The translations under genes were made by a program, and so were the position numbers. A DNA stretch of 64,000 bases. It comes from Cyanobacteria bacterium FACHB-63. GTDB taxonomy: Bacteria > Cyanobacteriota > Cyanobacteriia > Leptolyngbyales > Leptolyngbyaceae. Below are positions 8,255-17,198 of the stretch, in pieces (the stretch's first letter is position 1; each line of letters begins with the position of its first letter). Location: assembly GCA_014695255.1 (NCBI GenBank), contig JACJNX010000061.1:310001-374000 (forward strand), written 5' to 3'. The notes beneath the pieces are model-generated. The model was not told the DNA's origin and did not search any database. It saw only the letters and a list, made by a program, of their open reading frames with translations.

Positions 8255-8438
8255 CTTCAGCCTCGGATTCATCCAGGCTCAGGAATAGCGCTTCAGCATT
8301 CAGAATTAACGCTTCACCGGATAACTCAGGAATATCTTGAATCAGCGTCCGTCGAAGAATCTCAGTCGCAACTTGCTGCTTTTCCGAGTCTGGTAGCTGT
8401 TCAAAAGAATTTAATAATTGCTGCGCTGCGCTGTTCAT
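8214..8438 (-). CDS. Antitoxin-like protein with scrambled C-terminus (decayed MazEF-type pair)
   Basis: The N-terminal 55 residues (MNSAAQQLLNSFEQLP, SEKQQVATEILRR, acidic tail with LSLDESEAED) resemble the small antitoxins that precede MazF-type toxins in cyanobacteria. The last residues, from about QQYSETRCQIN, come from out-of-frame translation of the toxin remnant. ATG 8438 fits the family start better than ATG 8480. The partner toxin is reduced to its last 42 residues, so any remaining role would be as an orphan antitoxin. Confidence 0.55.
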   Translation of the reverse strand: MNSAAQQLLNSFEQLPDSEKQQVATEILRRTLIQDIPELSGEALILNAEALFLSLDESEAEDEQQYSETRCQIN

Positions 8439-8585
8439 GATGAGCGCTGCGGGACGCTTGATGATTGAATTTCCAATCATACAAAATTTACGTCATTTCA
8501 GTAAGTTCCTAACTTACAACCTCTCAATCACATGGAAAAATCGGGAGATCGCCTTGCAACCTCCCGATCGATTTAATTCACAACT

Positions 8586-8984
8586 CTAGAACTCAGCAAA
8601 AGGCACTCGTGCTGCGTGACCCCAGAAGGACTCCAGGCCGTAGTATTCACGCTCTTGAGGCATCATGATGTGGACAATCACATCACCGTAATCTTCCACA
8701 ACCCAACTGCCCTCCGCCAAGCCTTCGGATCGGATCGGTCTACGGTTCATCGTTTCCTCGATTTTTTCTTCAATCGATCGAGCGACCGCCCGTACTTGCA
8801 CTTTTGAATAGCCCGTCACCATTACAAAATAATCTGCCAGAACCGTCACATCGCCCACTTTCAGCAACACAATATCGCTCCCTTTCCGTTCATCGGCAGC
8901 CTCTGCCGCCAATCGTGCCAGTGTAGCGCTGCGATCGTCGAGGGTCGCGGGGGAAAGGGTTTGTTGGTTAGAAAGTTCTGTCAT
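8586..8984 (-). CDS. rsfS: Ribosome silencing factor RsfS (Iojap)
   Basis: Binds uL14 on the large ribosomal subunit and blocks subunit joining when nutrients are low. The 132-aa length is normal. The conserved core is clear: GSDIVLLKVGDVTVLADYFVMVTG, SKVQVRAVARSIEEK, the R-P-I-R-SEGLAEGSWVVEDYGDVIVHIM block, and REYYGLESFWG. The first 20 residues are a variable extension. It lies 44 bp downstream of yqeK on the same strand, the classic yqeK-rsfS pairing, and is probably co-transcribed with it. Confidence 0.95.
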   Translation of the reverse strand: MTELSNQQTLSPATLDDRSATLARLAAEAADERKGSDIVLLKVGDVTVLADYFVMVTGYSKVQVRAVARSIEEKIEETMNRRPIRSEGLAEGSWVVEDYGDVIVHIMMPQEREYYGLESFWGHAARVPFAEF

Positions 8985-9028
8985 TCAGGTTTGAATTCCT
9001 TTTACGAAGTGGTTTAGTAAACTGTGAT

Positions 9029-9709
9029 TCAGCGCGATCGTGCCCCAGTTTTATACTGCTGCAAGAACGCATTGCGCGTCTGCACCGTGCGCGGATGGAT
9101 CAAATGACCCGATTGAATCAGGTGTTTCAGCGAGGCATCCGCTGATCGCCAAGTCGCCTGAATCAAATCCCGCCGACTCAAATCACGCAATTCTTCTAAC
9201 TCTGGGGTGTCTCCGCGTCCCGGCTCTAGCCCGTCTGCCAAATACACCACACAACTGAGTAAGCTCATATTCGGACTGCCCAACGTATGATGACGAATGG
9301 CATCCAATACTTCTTGATCCTGCACTCCGAACTCATCCCGCGCTACGATCGCACCCGCATCCGCATGGAGAAGATGTGGATTCGATTCGTCGATCGGATC
9401 AAGCGTCAATCCTTCGGCGATTGCCATACTCAACAATCGCTTTGGCTTAAAGAACTTGGCGAGATCGTGCATCAATGCCGCTTGAGCCGCTTTCTCGACA
9501 TTGAGGCTGTGCAATTCGGCAAGCTCGATCGCAAACTGCTCCACCCGCAGAATGTGTCGAATTCGAGTTTCAGGCACGTTTCCTTTTAGCCAAGATAAGA
9601 CTCTAGCGCGAGTTCGATCCGGCGGAGGCAGCAAACCTGAGAGCGCGATCGATTGATTCACCTGCGGCGAAATCCCTTCAGTCTGTAGTGCTTTGGGCAA
9701 TTCACGCAT
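9029..9709 (-). CDS. yqeK: YqeK-type HD-domain hydrolase (symmetrical Ap4A hydrolase)
   Basis: HD-domain metallohydrolase expected to split diadenosine tetraphosphate into two ADP. Seen: the helix TRIRHILRVEQFAIELA with the first His, the HD pair in AALMHDLAKFF, the HLLHADAGAIVARDEFG segment, AIRHHTLG, and VYLADGLEPGRGD, which are the metal ligands and signature of YqeK. 226 aa, with an N-terminal extension of about 45 residues before the HD domain that may be the tail of an ancestral nucleotidyltransferase linker. It sits directly upstream of rsfS. The nadD gene that accompanies it in firmicutes is absent here. Confidence 0.88.
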   Translation of the reverse strand: MRELPKALQTEGISPQVNQSIALSGLLPPPDRTRARVLSWLKGNVPETRIRHILRVEQFAIELAELHSLNVEKAAQAALMHDLAKFFKPKRLLSMAIAEGLTLDPIDESNPHLLHADAGAIVARDEFGVQDQEVLDAIRHHTLGSPNMSLLSCVVYLADGLEPGRGDTPELEELRDLSRRDLIQATWRSADASLKHLIQSGHLIHPRTVQTRNAFLQQYKTGARSR

Positions 9710-9932
9710 ATATGTGGCTAACTCCAGTCAGCGACACACAGCAAGTAATCCTCGACATTTGGCGCTTGCATCCTCTCAGTTCTGTCCTCATTTTAACGTA
9801 ACTCTCTATTCTCGACTGCTCCGGTCGTAAGTTCGGTTTTTGCGGCAGACACTTGGAATTTCAGGTGGTAGCATACGAGATAAAAGCAGTCAATTAAGTC
9901 CCGTACAGAACTTAAGCAAAGGTAAAAAGGCG

Positions 9933-10619
9933 ATGTTTTTTCACTGGTCATATCTCCTGCTGATTCCCGGCATGATTCTGGTGTTTTGGGCACAGCAGCG
10001 AGTTCAAAACACCTATCGCAAATATTCGGAGATTCCCTCGCGTGGGGGAATGACTGGAGCGCAGGTAGCAAAGATGATTCTCGATCGTATGGGCATCTAC
10101 AATGTGACGGTTGAACCCGTTGCGGGCGAACTGACAGATCATTATGATCCAAGCGCGAAAGCAGTTCGACTCTCTGAAGTCGTTTACAATTCGACTTCGC
10201 TGGCTGCCGCAGCCGTTGCCGCTCATGAATGTGGTCACGTTCTGCAAGATGTGAAAGGCTATAAGCCAATGAATATGCGGGCGGCGCTGGTTCCAGCGGT
10301 GAACCTGGGCGCAAATTTTGGTCCGATCTTAATCATGGCGGGTCTGTTTATTGGCGCGCTGGGTAAGGTATTCATCCCGCTTGGAATTGCGCTGTTTGCC
10401 GCGGTGATTATTTTCCACATTGTGACGTTACCTGTTGAATTTGATGCGTCGAATCGGGCATTGCGGCTGATCGATGAGTTGGGCATTTTGCAGGGTGAGG
10501 AAAATCAGGGAGCGCGGAAAGTCTTGAATGCAGCAGCGTTTACCTATGTGGCGACTGCACTGTATGCGGTGCTTCAATTGGTGCAATACATTCTGATCGC
10601 AATGGGTCAGCGCGATTAG
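9933..10619 (+). CDS. Membrane zinc metallopeptidase (YugP-like)
   Basis: Membrane-embedded M48-like peptidase of the YugP family (COG2738). The zinc motif HECGH lies in VAAHECGHVLQD; the third ligand region VEFDASNRAL is present. Hydrophobic segments at the N-terminus (LLLIPGMILVFWA), in the middle (two helices around residues 130-175) and at the C-terminus fit four helices. ATG 9933 is preceded by AAAGGTAAAAAGG; an upstream in-frame extension to 9840 is rejected because it lacks conserved sequence. 228 aa is the normal length. The substrate is unknown. A terminator-like hairpin follows 28 bases after the stop. Confidence 0.88.
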   Translation: MFFHWSYLLLIPGMILVFWAQQRVQNTYRKYSEIPSRGGMTGAQVAKMILDRMGIYNVTVEPVAGELTDHYDPSAKAVRLSEVVYNSTSLAAAAVAAHECGHVLQDVKGYKPMNMRAALVPAVNLGANFGPILIMAGLFIGALGKVFIPLGIALFAAVIIFHIVTLPVEFDASNRALRLIDELGILQGEENQGARKVLNAAAFTYVATALYAVLQLVQYILIAMGQRD

Positions 10620-10647
10620 TCGATTCATTTGAGTCAAATTTAGCAAA

Positions 10648-10675
10648 CCGATCGATCCGACTCGATCGGCTTTTT
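10648..10675 (+). terminator. Putative intrinsic terminator
   Basis: 7-bp stem CCGATCG/CGATCGG (10648-10654 with 10663-10669), 8-base loop, then C and five T. Located after the metallopeptidase and before the DUF2079 gene. Confidence 0.6.
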
Positions 10676-10727
10676 CATGCGAATTTGATGGGATACTGTT
10701 GCACAAAATAGTCTGACGCGATCATAA

Positions 10728-12116
10728 ATGTTCAAATCCACTGAAACGAAAACCGATTCGATCGTGAAAACGCCTTGGCGCATTTTGGCGATCGCATTCA
10801 TCATCGGGTTCGGATTTAGCGGAATGCGGCATTTTATGATGCAGTCTGAAGCTTGGGATCTTGGTATTTTTGATCAGGCAGTTTATCTAATTAGCCAAGG
10901 TCAAACGCCGTTTTCGACGCTGTTAAGATTTCACATTCTGGGTGATCATGCTGCCGTAATTTTTTATCCGATCGCCCTGCTCTACAAGATTTACCCCAGC
11001 GTATATTGGTTGCTGTTCATTCAAACGATCGCGCTTGTAATCAGCGGTTGGATTGTACGAGAACTAGCGCTTCAGGCAAAGATCATCCCGAAATGGGCAA
11101 CGCTGTTGATGGGAGTGTATTTGCTGTATCCCTTAACGTTTAATGCGAATATTGCCGATTTTCATCCTGAAACGATCGCCGTTCCCGCCTTCTTAGGGGC
11201 AATCTGGTTTGCTCGCGCTCAGCGATTGTGGCAATTCTGCATTTGTGTGGCAATTATTCTGAGTTGCCGGGATGCACTCGGATTGAGCGTCGCAGCGATG
11301 GGGATTTGGCTCTGGTTGTTTGAAGATCGGCGGACGTATGGTGCGATCGCGCTGCTTGCCGGGATGAGTTGGTTTGTGATTGCAACTCAGGTGATCGTAC
11401 CGAGCGCTGAAGGTGGGGTTTCTATCGATCGGTTCCTATTCCGCTACGCCCATTTGGGAAGCTCCTACAGCGAAATCGCCAAAAATCTCATCTTCAATCC
11501 GCTGCTTTTTCTGAAGACCCTGTTCACCTTTCAGAACTTTGAGTACATCGTTTTGATTTTCGCGCCGATCGTCTGGGCAAGTCATCCGCGCAATTGGATT
11601 CCTTTAGTGGCAGCCATTCCCACACTGGCAATGAATATGCTGTCTCAGGAAGACGGACAGCGCACCCTAACCGATCAATACGCGCTGCCGTTGTTACCGT
11701 TTTTGATGTTGATTGCGATCGCAACCGTTGCCAACCCGCCCAAGTGGTTGCCGAGCCGCCGAGCGATTTTAGCCTGGTCGATCGTTGGATTATTAATTCT
11801 CGGCAAGTATGGCTACTTCACGTTTTACACGCGGCGGATGGACACTTGGGCAGCGAGTCGAGCCGCGATCGCCCTGATTCGCAAAGACGATCGAGTGTTA
11901 GCAGATGCGCGTCTAGTGCCCCAGATTAGCCATCGAACCGTTGTCGAACAGTTGGGACGACAGCAATCAGAGCCGTATGATGCAGTGTTAATCAACGCCA
12001 AACGAATCTGGGCAGTGCGGAGATCGATGAGTGACGCAGAAATTCAGCAGCTTCAACAAACCTATGGCTTGAAGCAGGTCTTTGCTCAAGACGGAATTGT
12101 ATTGCTGCACCGTTAA
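10728..12116 (+). CDS. DUF2079 domain-containing membrane protein
   Basis: Polytopic inner-membrane protein, 462 aa, about ten hydrophobic helices. The start region SGMRHFMMQSEAWDLGIFDQAVYLISQG, then HILGDHAAVIFYPIALLYKI and NANIADFHPETIAVP are the family markers. DUF2079 proteins resemble GT-C glycosyltransferases in topology (acidic residues in the first loop), so a role in envelope sugar transfer is possible but unproven. The last 90 residues form a soluble domain. The stop overlaps by 4 bases the stop of the convergent gene. Confidence 0.85.
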   Translation: MFKSTETKTDSIVKTPWRILAIAFIIGFGFSGMRHFMMQSEAWDLGIFDQAVYLISQGQTPFSTLLRFHILGDHAAVIFYPIALLYKIYPSVYWLLFIQTIALVISGWIVRELALQAKIIPKWATLLMGVYLLYPLTFNANIADFHPETIAVPAFLGAIWFARAQRLWQFCICVAIILSCRDALGLSVAAMGIWLWLFEDRRTYGAIALLAGMSWFVIATQVIVPSAEGGVSIDRFLFRYAHLGSSYSEIAKNLIFNPLLFLKTLFTFQNFEYIVLIFAPIVWASHPRNWIPLVAAIPTLAMNMLSQEDGQRTLTDQYALPLLPFLMLIAIATVANPPKWLPSRRAILAWSIVGLLILGKYGYFTFYTRRMDTWAASRAAIALIRKDDRVLADARLVPQISHRTVVEQLGRQQSEPYDAVLINAKRIWAVRRSMSDAEIQQLQQTYGLKQVFAQDGIVLLHR

Positions 12117-14305
12117 GGACTCGGTGAGGGAGACACTTCAGGAGTCGGAGTGGGCGATGCGCTCGGTTCAGGTGTGGGCGACGGAGACACTTCAGGAGTC
12201 GGACTCACTTCAGGAGTCGGAGTTACTTCAGGTGAAGGCGTAGAACTCGTACTCGGTGAAGGCTTCGGCATCGGTCGGCGCGGCATCCGGCGAGGAGAAC
12301 GGGGAACATCGGCAACGACGGCTTGAATATCCACCGACTGTGTGATCTGTTGCCCGTTGCGATTTCGAGCCGTGAGCGTAATCGTTTTTAAGTTACCCGG
12401 CATAATCGGATAGGTGATTGAGCCTCGCGGCTTGACCGCTCCCGAAAACGGTAAAAGCTCCACCTCTAAGCCGTCTTCGTCTGCAACTTGCCAAGAAACT
12501 TCCACATTGGCAACATCTCCACTTGCAACCGGAAAGGTGTGTGTGAGTTGGCTTGTAGCATCTTGTCCGTTGAGGGTAAACGAAAGAATTTGAGGTCGGC
12601 GATCGATTTCAGACGATCGCTCAACAAATAAAGGAGACTGCTCAGACGATTGAGATGATCCGGTTGATTTGACTGTGACGGTTTCAGTGGTCTGCTGAAC
12701 GATCGGAACGCGGGTGTCTGATTTCGAGAACAATTTCAGGCGATATTTAAACGTGCCGGACTGCGACGAAACAAAGGGAATCCCCTGACATTCAATTTTT
12801 GTATAGTTCGCGGGCTGCTGAAGCGAGGAAAACCAGGGCAGATCAGGAAGCGGAAGTTCCCAAAAAACAGGGGCAGACTGAGCGGGTATCTCTGGGCGGA
12901 CACGACGGCAGCCATTGTCGCGATCGGACTTTGCTTGCAGTTCTTGAGGGATTGAGGTGGAAAAATTGTAGGCCTTGCTTTGAATTTCTGCACCTTCATC
13001 CAACTGAACCAGCACCAATCGATCCAGGGTTTCAGGATTTCGCACTGCCCAATTTAGGCGCACTGCATTGCTTGCGCCTTCCAGATAGGTTCGCTTGGTC
13101 GGACTAAACGTGAGGACATCAGCCGTGGTGATTGGCTGACGGTTGAATCGATACACCAAACCCAACAGACTGAGAACGGTAGTAGCTCCAAGCAGCAGCA
13201 AAGCGGCTAAAACCCATTTTGGTTGCGGAAACCAGAGGAGTTTTGCTTGCGGCGGATAAGGCGGAGTCGCCGAGGTGAGATCGGTGGGAATTAAATAAAA
13301 ACTGACCGATGAGCGGATTGGTTTGCCCCATAACGGACGCTGCCACTGCTGACGGGGTGTGGCGTTAAGAACGATCGACATTTCCTGATTGGGTGGAACG
13401 GTGACCGTACTTTTCTCGATCGTGAATTGGAAGCGCCTTTCTGAATCTCTGGCATCAAGGCGTAGTGTCTGTTCGACGTTGCCGCGATTGCGAATGGTTA
13501 GCGTAAAGTTGGCATCTTCTTGGGGCACCGATCGCACTTTGGGGCTAAGTTCAGCTTCGAGATGCGCTTCGGCTAATACTTGAAGATGCAGCGCATCGAG
13601 CGCCAACAGTTCTGAAGCGTTCATCGAGATCAGTTGCAGCGTCGGCGAATAGTTTCCGGCAGGCGTAGATTTAGGCGGGTGAACCGTAAAGCGAATTTCA
13701 CCCCTATGATCGGCTTCGAGCCGCAAGCCATCGACGGATTCAGCCGCATCGACAGATTGGGTATCGCGGTTGAGATACTCGATCGTGAATGCCTCTGGTG
13801 GCAGTCCCGCACAGTTGAGGTAGATCAAATCAGAGAATGCAGAACGATTCTCGATGTTGAGCGTGAAGGTAACAGAGCGACCAGGGCGTAATAAACAGGG
13901 CATTTCAGCCGTCGTAACCGGATCGATCGTCACGTTTAGCGTTTCTTGCTGGGGCTGAATGGACGGGACTTCAAGCTGAAGCGGATGGCGAATTGTTTTG
14001 TTGATGTGTTGCTCAGATTTGTAGGCGATCGTGTAGTGATAGATGCCCGGAGCGGCATGAGCAGGAATATCAAAGCTGAGCGTGATGAGTTTGGTTTCTC
14101 CCGGTGCGATGGCAGTGGGTGATGTCGGTGAAAAGGAATGCCATTCCAGCAGGGAAAAGAAGCTAGGCTCGGTGACTTCTAGCCAATAGTGAATTGCTAC
14201 ATATTTTGCATCTAGCGCTGTGTTCGCGATCGTGAAACTTTGACAGAACCGAATGCCTCGATCTGTCTCAATTCTTTGCATGTCAGAGCGCGTTTCAATT
14301 TGCAT
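12113..14305 (-). CDS. Large Ig-like-repeat membrane protein with Pro/Ser/Thr-rich tail
   Basis: No named family recognised. Numbering from the TTG three bases upstream, residues 1-350 form three or four beta-rich modules resembling bacterial Ig-like or NEW3/alpha-galactosidase-associated repeats (PGETKLITLSFDIP; GRSVTFTLNIENRS; RGEIRFTVHPP; NFTLTIRNRGNVEQTL). One membrane helix follows at about 365-387 (WVLAALLLLGATTVLSLLG). The rest is another beta-rich region and a low-complexity tail of about 50 residues built from SPTPEV-type repeats. No signal peptide is seen, so which side each part occupies is unclear. ATG 14305 is used; ATG 14281 is an alternative. It converges with the DUF2079 gene, overlapping by 4 bases. 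Confidence 0.75.
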   Translation of the reverse strand: MQIETRSDMQRIETDRGIRFCQSFTIANTALDAKYVAIHYWLEVTEPSFFSLLEWHSFSPTSPTAIAPGETKLITLSFDIPAHAAPGIYHYTIAYKSEQHINKTIRHPLQLEVPSIQPQQETLNVTIDPVTTAEMPCLLRPGRSVTFTLNIENRSAFSDLIYLNCAGLPPEAFTIEYLNRDTQSVDAAESVDGLRLEADHRGEIRFTVHPPKSTPAGNYSPTLQLISMNASELLALDALHLQVLAEAHLEAELSPKVRSVPQEDANFTLTIRNRGNVEQTLRLDARDSERRFQFTIEKSTVTVPPNQEMSIVLNATPRQQWQRPLWGKPIRSSVSFYLIPTDLTSATPPYPPQAKLLWFPQPKWVLAALLLLGATTVLSLLGLVYRFNRQPITTADVLTFSPTKRTYLEGASNAVRLNWAVRNPETLDRLVLVQLDEGAEIQSKAYNFSTSIPQELQAKSDRDNGCRRVRPEIPAQSAPVFWELPLPDLPWFSSLQQPANYTKIECQGIPFVSSQSGTFKYRLKLFSKSDTRVPIVQQTTETVTVKSTGSSQSSEQSPLFVERSSEIDRRPQILSFTLNGQDATSQLTHTFPVASGDVANVEVSWQVADEDGLEVELLPFSGAVKPRGSITYPIMPGNLKTITLTARNRNGQQITQSVDIQAVVADVPRSPRRMPRRPMPKPSPSTSSTPSPEVTPTPEVSPTPEVSPSPTPEPSASPTPTPEVSPSPSP

Positions 14306-14751
14306 CAAGTGTTCTCTTTGACTCCAACCCGTTCCATATTGTGACGCAACTTATTCGCTTCTGAAAGCACTTCAAACAAAAAACATAAACTGTAGACCTA
14401 AACGGTTAAAGCGCGAGACCCAATACAGACGATCGCCGAGCAGCCGTTTTCAATCCATTCAAGGTAATTATGTTAGTTGGAATTTTAAAGATGAACGGGG
14501 AGAATGCAGACAACAAGAGAAATTCGGCTCTGAACATAGTAAATTCGCTCTATCTCTGCGTCAAGAGGGAGGCAAAGGAAGATTTCGGCGTGGCTTCTCG
14601 TACTCGGTGAGGATTCCCTGATGTCAAACATTCGGTAATCTAACAATCGCAGATGCTCTCAAAGCCTCTGCAAAATGATTAACTAAAGACAGTCAATCCT
14701 TAAGAGCTTGTTGTTACAATACTTCATAATTATTGCCTCCGGTGTCGATCG
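14306..14751. other. 446-bp divergent intergenic region
   Basis: Lies between the 5' ends of the Ig-like membrane protein and the ABC1 kinase, so it must carry two promoters. No hairpin, repeat or RNA gene recognised. A 46-codon open frame from 14470 has no supporting features. Confidence 0.5.
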
Positions 14752-16737
14752 ATGAATGCAACCTCTCCTTCCTCTATTGCTGCTGAAGCGCCTCAACCTA
14801 CGGACACTCTCCCCTTTATTCGCACCGAGAACGGCATGATCACATCGGAATTGGCAATGGTGCCCAATCAAGCCGATATGACGACGCTGCGCTATGACCC
14901 TGATTTGATTGCAGCCTATTATCGAACGCGAGCGCTTACGGTCTGGCGGCGCACGTTGGGAATCTTTCTACCGTTTCTCTTCTTTGCAGCGCGGCTGTGG
15001 TGGGATCGCATTACCGGAAGAACGATTGAAAGCCAGCCCAGACAGGCGATACATCTGCGCGAGATGTTGACGAATTTAGGTCCTGCATTTATCAAAATTG
15101 GGCAGGCACTGTCCACGCGTCCGGATTTAGTGCCGCCGACTTACCTAGAAGAATTAACCAAACTTCAAGATCAGCTTCCTCCATTTCCAAACGAAGTGGC
15201 ATTCCAATTTATTCGCGAAGAGTTGGGCAAAACTCCGGATCAAATTTACGAAGAATTGAGTCCGATGCCGATCGCCGCTGCCTCTTTAGGTCAAGTCTAC
15301 AAAGGCAAGCTGAAAACAGGCGAAACCGTTGCGGTCAAGGTTCAGCGTCCGGGACTAGCGCGAAGCATTGCCCTAGATATGTTCATTCTGCGCCGCTTGG
15401 CAGGGTTTGCGATGAAAAACATCAAGCAAATCCGGAGTAACTTGGTTGCGATCGCCGATGAATTAGCGACTCGCATCTTTGAAGAAATGGACTACACCCA
15501 CGAGGGACATAACGCCGAGCGATTTCAAGAACTCTACGGACATCTACCAGAGATCTACGTTCCTAAGATCTACTGGGAATATACGGGACGGCGAGTTCTG
15601 ACGATGGAGTGGATTACCGGAAACAAGCTGACGCAACTCGACGCCATCCGCGCTCAGGGCATTGATGCAACTCACTTGATTGATGTTGGGGTGCAATGCT
15701 CGCTTCGACAGCTTCTAGAGCATGGCTTCTTTCACGCTGATCCACACCCTGGAAACCTGCTTGCCATGCCCGATGGACGCTTAGCGTATCTCGATTTTGG
15801 CATGATGAGCCAGGTTGAACCCTATCAGCGATATGGACTGATTGAAGCGATCGTTCACTTGGTGAACCGGGATTTTGAGGGCTTAGCTCAAGATTATGTC
15901 AATCTGGGATTTCTATCGCCCACGATGGATTTGACTCCAATCATTCCGGCATTTGCGGAAGTATTCAACGAAGCATTAGGCGCTTCTGTTGCCGAAATCA
16001 ACATCAAAAGCATCACCGACAAATTATCGGCGCTGATGTATGAGTATCCCTTCCAAGTTCCAGCCTTTTTCGCGTTAATTATTCGATCTCTGGTCACGCT
16101 TGAAGGAATTGCGATTAATGTCGATCCGAGTTTCAAAGTTCTCAGCAAAGCCTATCCTTATGTATCAAAGCGGCTCTTAACTGATCCGGCTCCAGAACTA
16201 AGAGCTTCTTTGCGCGATCTCTTGTTCAAAGATGGAAGTTTCCGGTGGAATCGGTTAGAGAACTTGCTGAAGAATGCGCGGGACAATTCAGACTACAACT
16301 TAGACCAAGCGCTCGATCAGGCGGCGGATTATCTGTTTAGCGATCGGGGCGAATTTATCCGCGCAAACTTAGTCGATGAAATTGCGAAAGCCATAGATTC
16401 ACTGAGCCAAACCGCCTGGAAAACGCTGTCGTATGGTTTTCGCGAGCGGGTGGGTTTAGCGGTTGAACGTTCACCTTTACCGCCTGAAAATCAAGCCACT
16501 TTAGACCATCTCAAGCGAGTGTGGAATATTTTGCGAGAAACACGGGGCTTCAATCAGACGAAAATGCTTGCATTAATTCCGCGTCTATTAGCGAAACCTG
16601 AAACTCAGAAGATGGGGCAGCAAATCATTAGCGATCTGTCTCAGCGACTCGCAGCGCGACTGATTCGAGAAGTGTTACTTAAAGAAGAAGTGAATCGCCC
16701 GGTGCAGCCCACCTCAGCTTTAACCGTGGTTCGATAA
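14752..16737 (+). CDS. ABC1/AarF/UbiB family atypical kinase
   Basis: ABC1-family protein kinase-like ATPase; relatives act in quinone and prenyl-lipid metabolism in membranes. Diagnostic motifs: the KxGQ motif in AFIKIGQALSTRPDLVP with YLEELTKLQDQLPP, the alanine-rich loop PIAAASLGQVYKG that replaces the Gly-rich loop, the Lys in VAVKVQRPG, catalytic HADPHPGNLL and the metal-binding DFGMM. 661 aa, long for the family because of a C-terminal helical extension of about 230 residues, as in other cyanobacteria. A hydrophobic stretch FLPFLFFAARLWW precedes the kinase core. The 55-residue N-terminus is variable. It is monocistronic by position. Confidence 0.92.
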   Translation: MNATSPSSIAAEAPQPTDTLPFIRTENGMITSELAMVPNQADMTTLRYDPDLIAAYYRTRALTVWRRTLGIFLPFLFFAARLWWDRITGRTIESQPRQAIHLREMLTNLGPAFIKIGQALSTRPDLVPPTYLEELTKLQDQLPPFPNEVAFQFIREELGKTPDQIYEELSPMPIAAASLGQVYKGKLKTGETVAVKVQRPGLARSIALDMFILRRLAGFAMKNIKQIRSNLVAIADELATRIFEEMDYTHEGHNAERFQELYGHLPEIYVPKIYWEYTGRRVLTMEWITGNKLTQLDAIRAQGIDATHLIDVGVQCSLRQLLEHGFFHADPHPGNLLAMPDGRLAYLDFGMMSQVEPYQRYGLIEAIVHLVNRDFEGLAQDYVNLGFLSPTMDLTPIIPAFAEVFNEALGASVAEINIKSITDKLSALMYEYPFQVPAFFALIIRSLVTLEGIAINVDPSFKVLSKAYPYVSKRLLTDPAPELRASLRDLLFKDGSFRWNRLENLLKNARDNSDYNLDQALDQAADYLFSDRGEFIRANLVDEIAKAIDSLSQTAWKTLSYGFRERVGLAVERSPLPPENQATLDHLKRVWNILRETRGFNQTKMLALIPRLLAKPETQKMGQQIISDLSQRLAARLIREVLLKEEVNRPVQPTSALTVVR

Positions 16738-16752
16738 CAAAAGCAATTAGCG

Positions 16753-17136
16753 TTAGGATTTCTGCCCATCCCGGCGACCCAGTTCATAAACGCCGCAGCC
16801 CATGCAGGCAAGCACTCCAGCGCTAATTGCCCAACTTCTTCCCAAACCAATCTCGACTCCAAAATTGCACAACGCCCCGATGCCCAAAAACGGGAAAATG
16901 CTCAGAATTGAAGCATAAAACGCATTCTGAGCTTCTCGCGCCGATCGAGTGCGCTCAAACTCTTCGATCGATGAATAGAGCGATCGCTCCGCATAGTTAA
17001 ACCAGCGATTTAGTTGCTCCATCACCCAATCGCTCACAGGTGAGAACCCCAGATAGAGCGCCAATGCCCAGAGACAAGCACCCGCGATCGCGCTTGGATC
17101 AACCGTGATGCTAAAGACAAGTAAATCGATCGACAT
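16753..17136 (-). CDS. Hypothetical membrane protein, 127 aa
   Basis: Unknown. ATG 17136 gives a protein beginning MSIDLLVFSITVDPSAIAG; the 17-codon extension to 17187 looks non-coding. Three hydrophobic segments (AGACLWALALYLGFS; YASILSIFPFLGIGALCNFG; WAISAGVLACMGCGVYELG) flank a polar central helix (WFNYAERSLYSSIEEFERTRSAREAQN). This looks like a small conserved cyanobacterial membrane protein. It is convergent with the ABC1 kinase (15-bp gap) and downstream of the Uma2 gene. Confidence 0.65.
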   Translation of the reverse strand: MSIDLLVFSITVDPSAIAGACLWALALYLGFSPVSDWVMEQLNRWFNYAERSLYSSIEEFERTRSAREAQNAFYASILSIFPFLGIGALCNFGVEIGLGRSWAISAGVLACMGCGVYELGRRDGQKS

Positions 17137-17198
17137 CTTTGCAAAAGGACAAACGTTGTCCTCAAAGATAACGAATGCCTCGCGCAAAAATCAATCGC

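Noticed and set aside
9840-9932. N-terminal extension of the zinc metallopeptidase
   Set aside because: The extra 31 codons are not conserved-looking, and ATG 9933 has a ribosome binding site and starts the hydrophobic helix typical of the family.
12113-12260. Short repeats at the 3' end of the Ig-like gene as a CRISPR array
   Set aside because: The repeats are imperfect, adjacent and in frame, coding for Pro/Thr/Ser-rich peptide, without spacers of constant length.
12736-13107. Overlapping frames on both strands inside the Ig-like protein gene
   Set aside because: They are out-of-frame shadows; the 731-codon sense frame has clear domains and a membrane helix.
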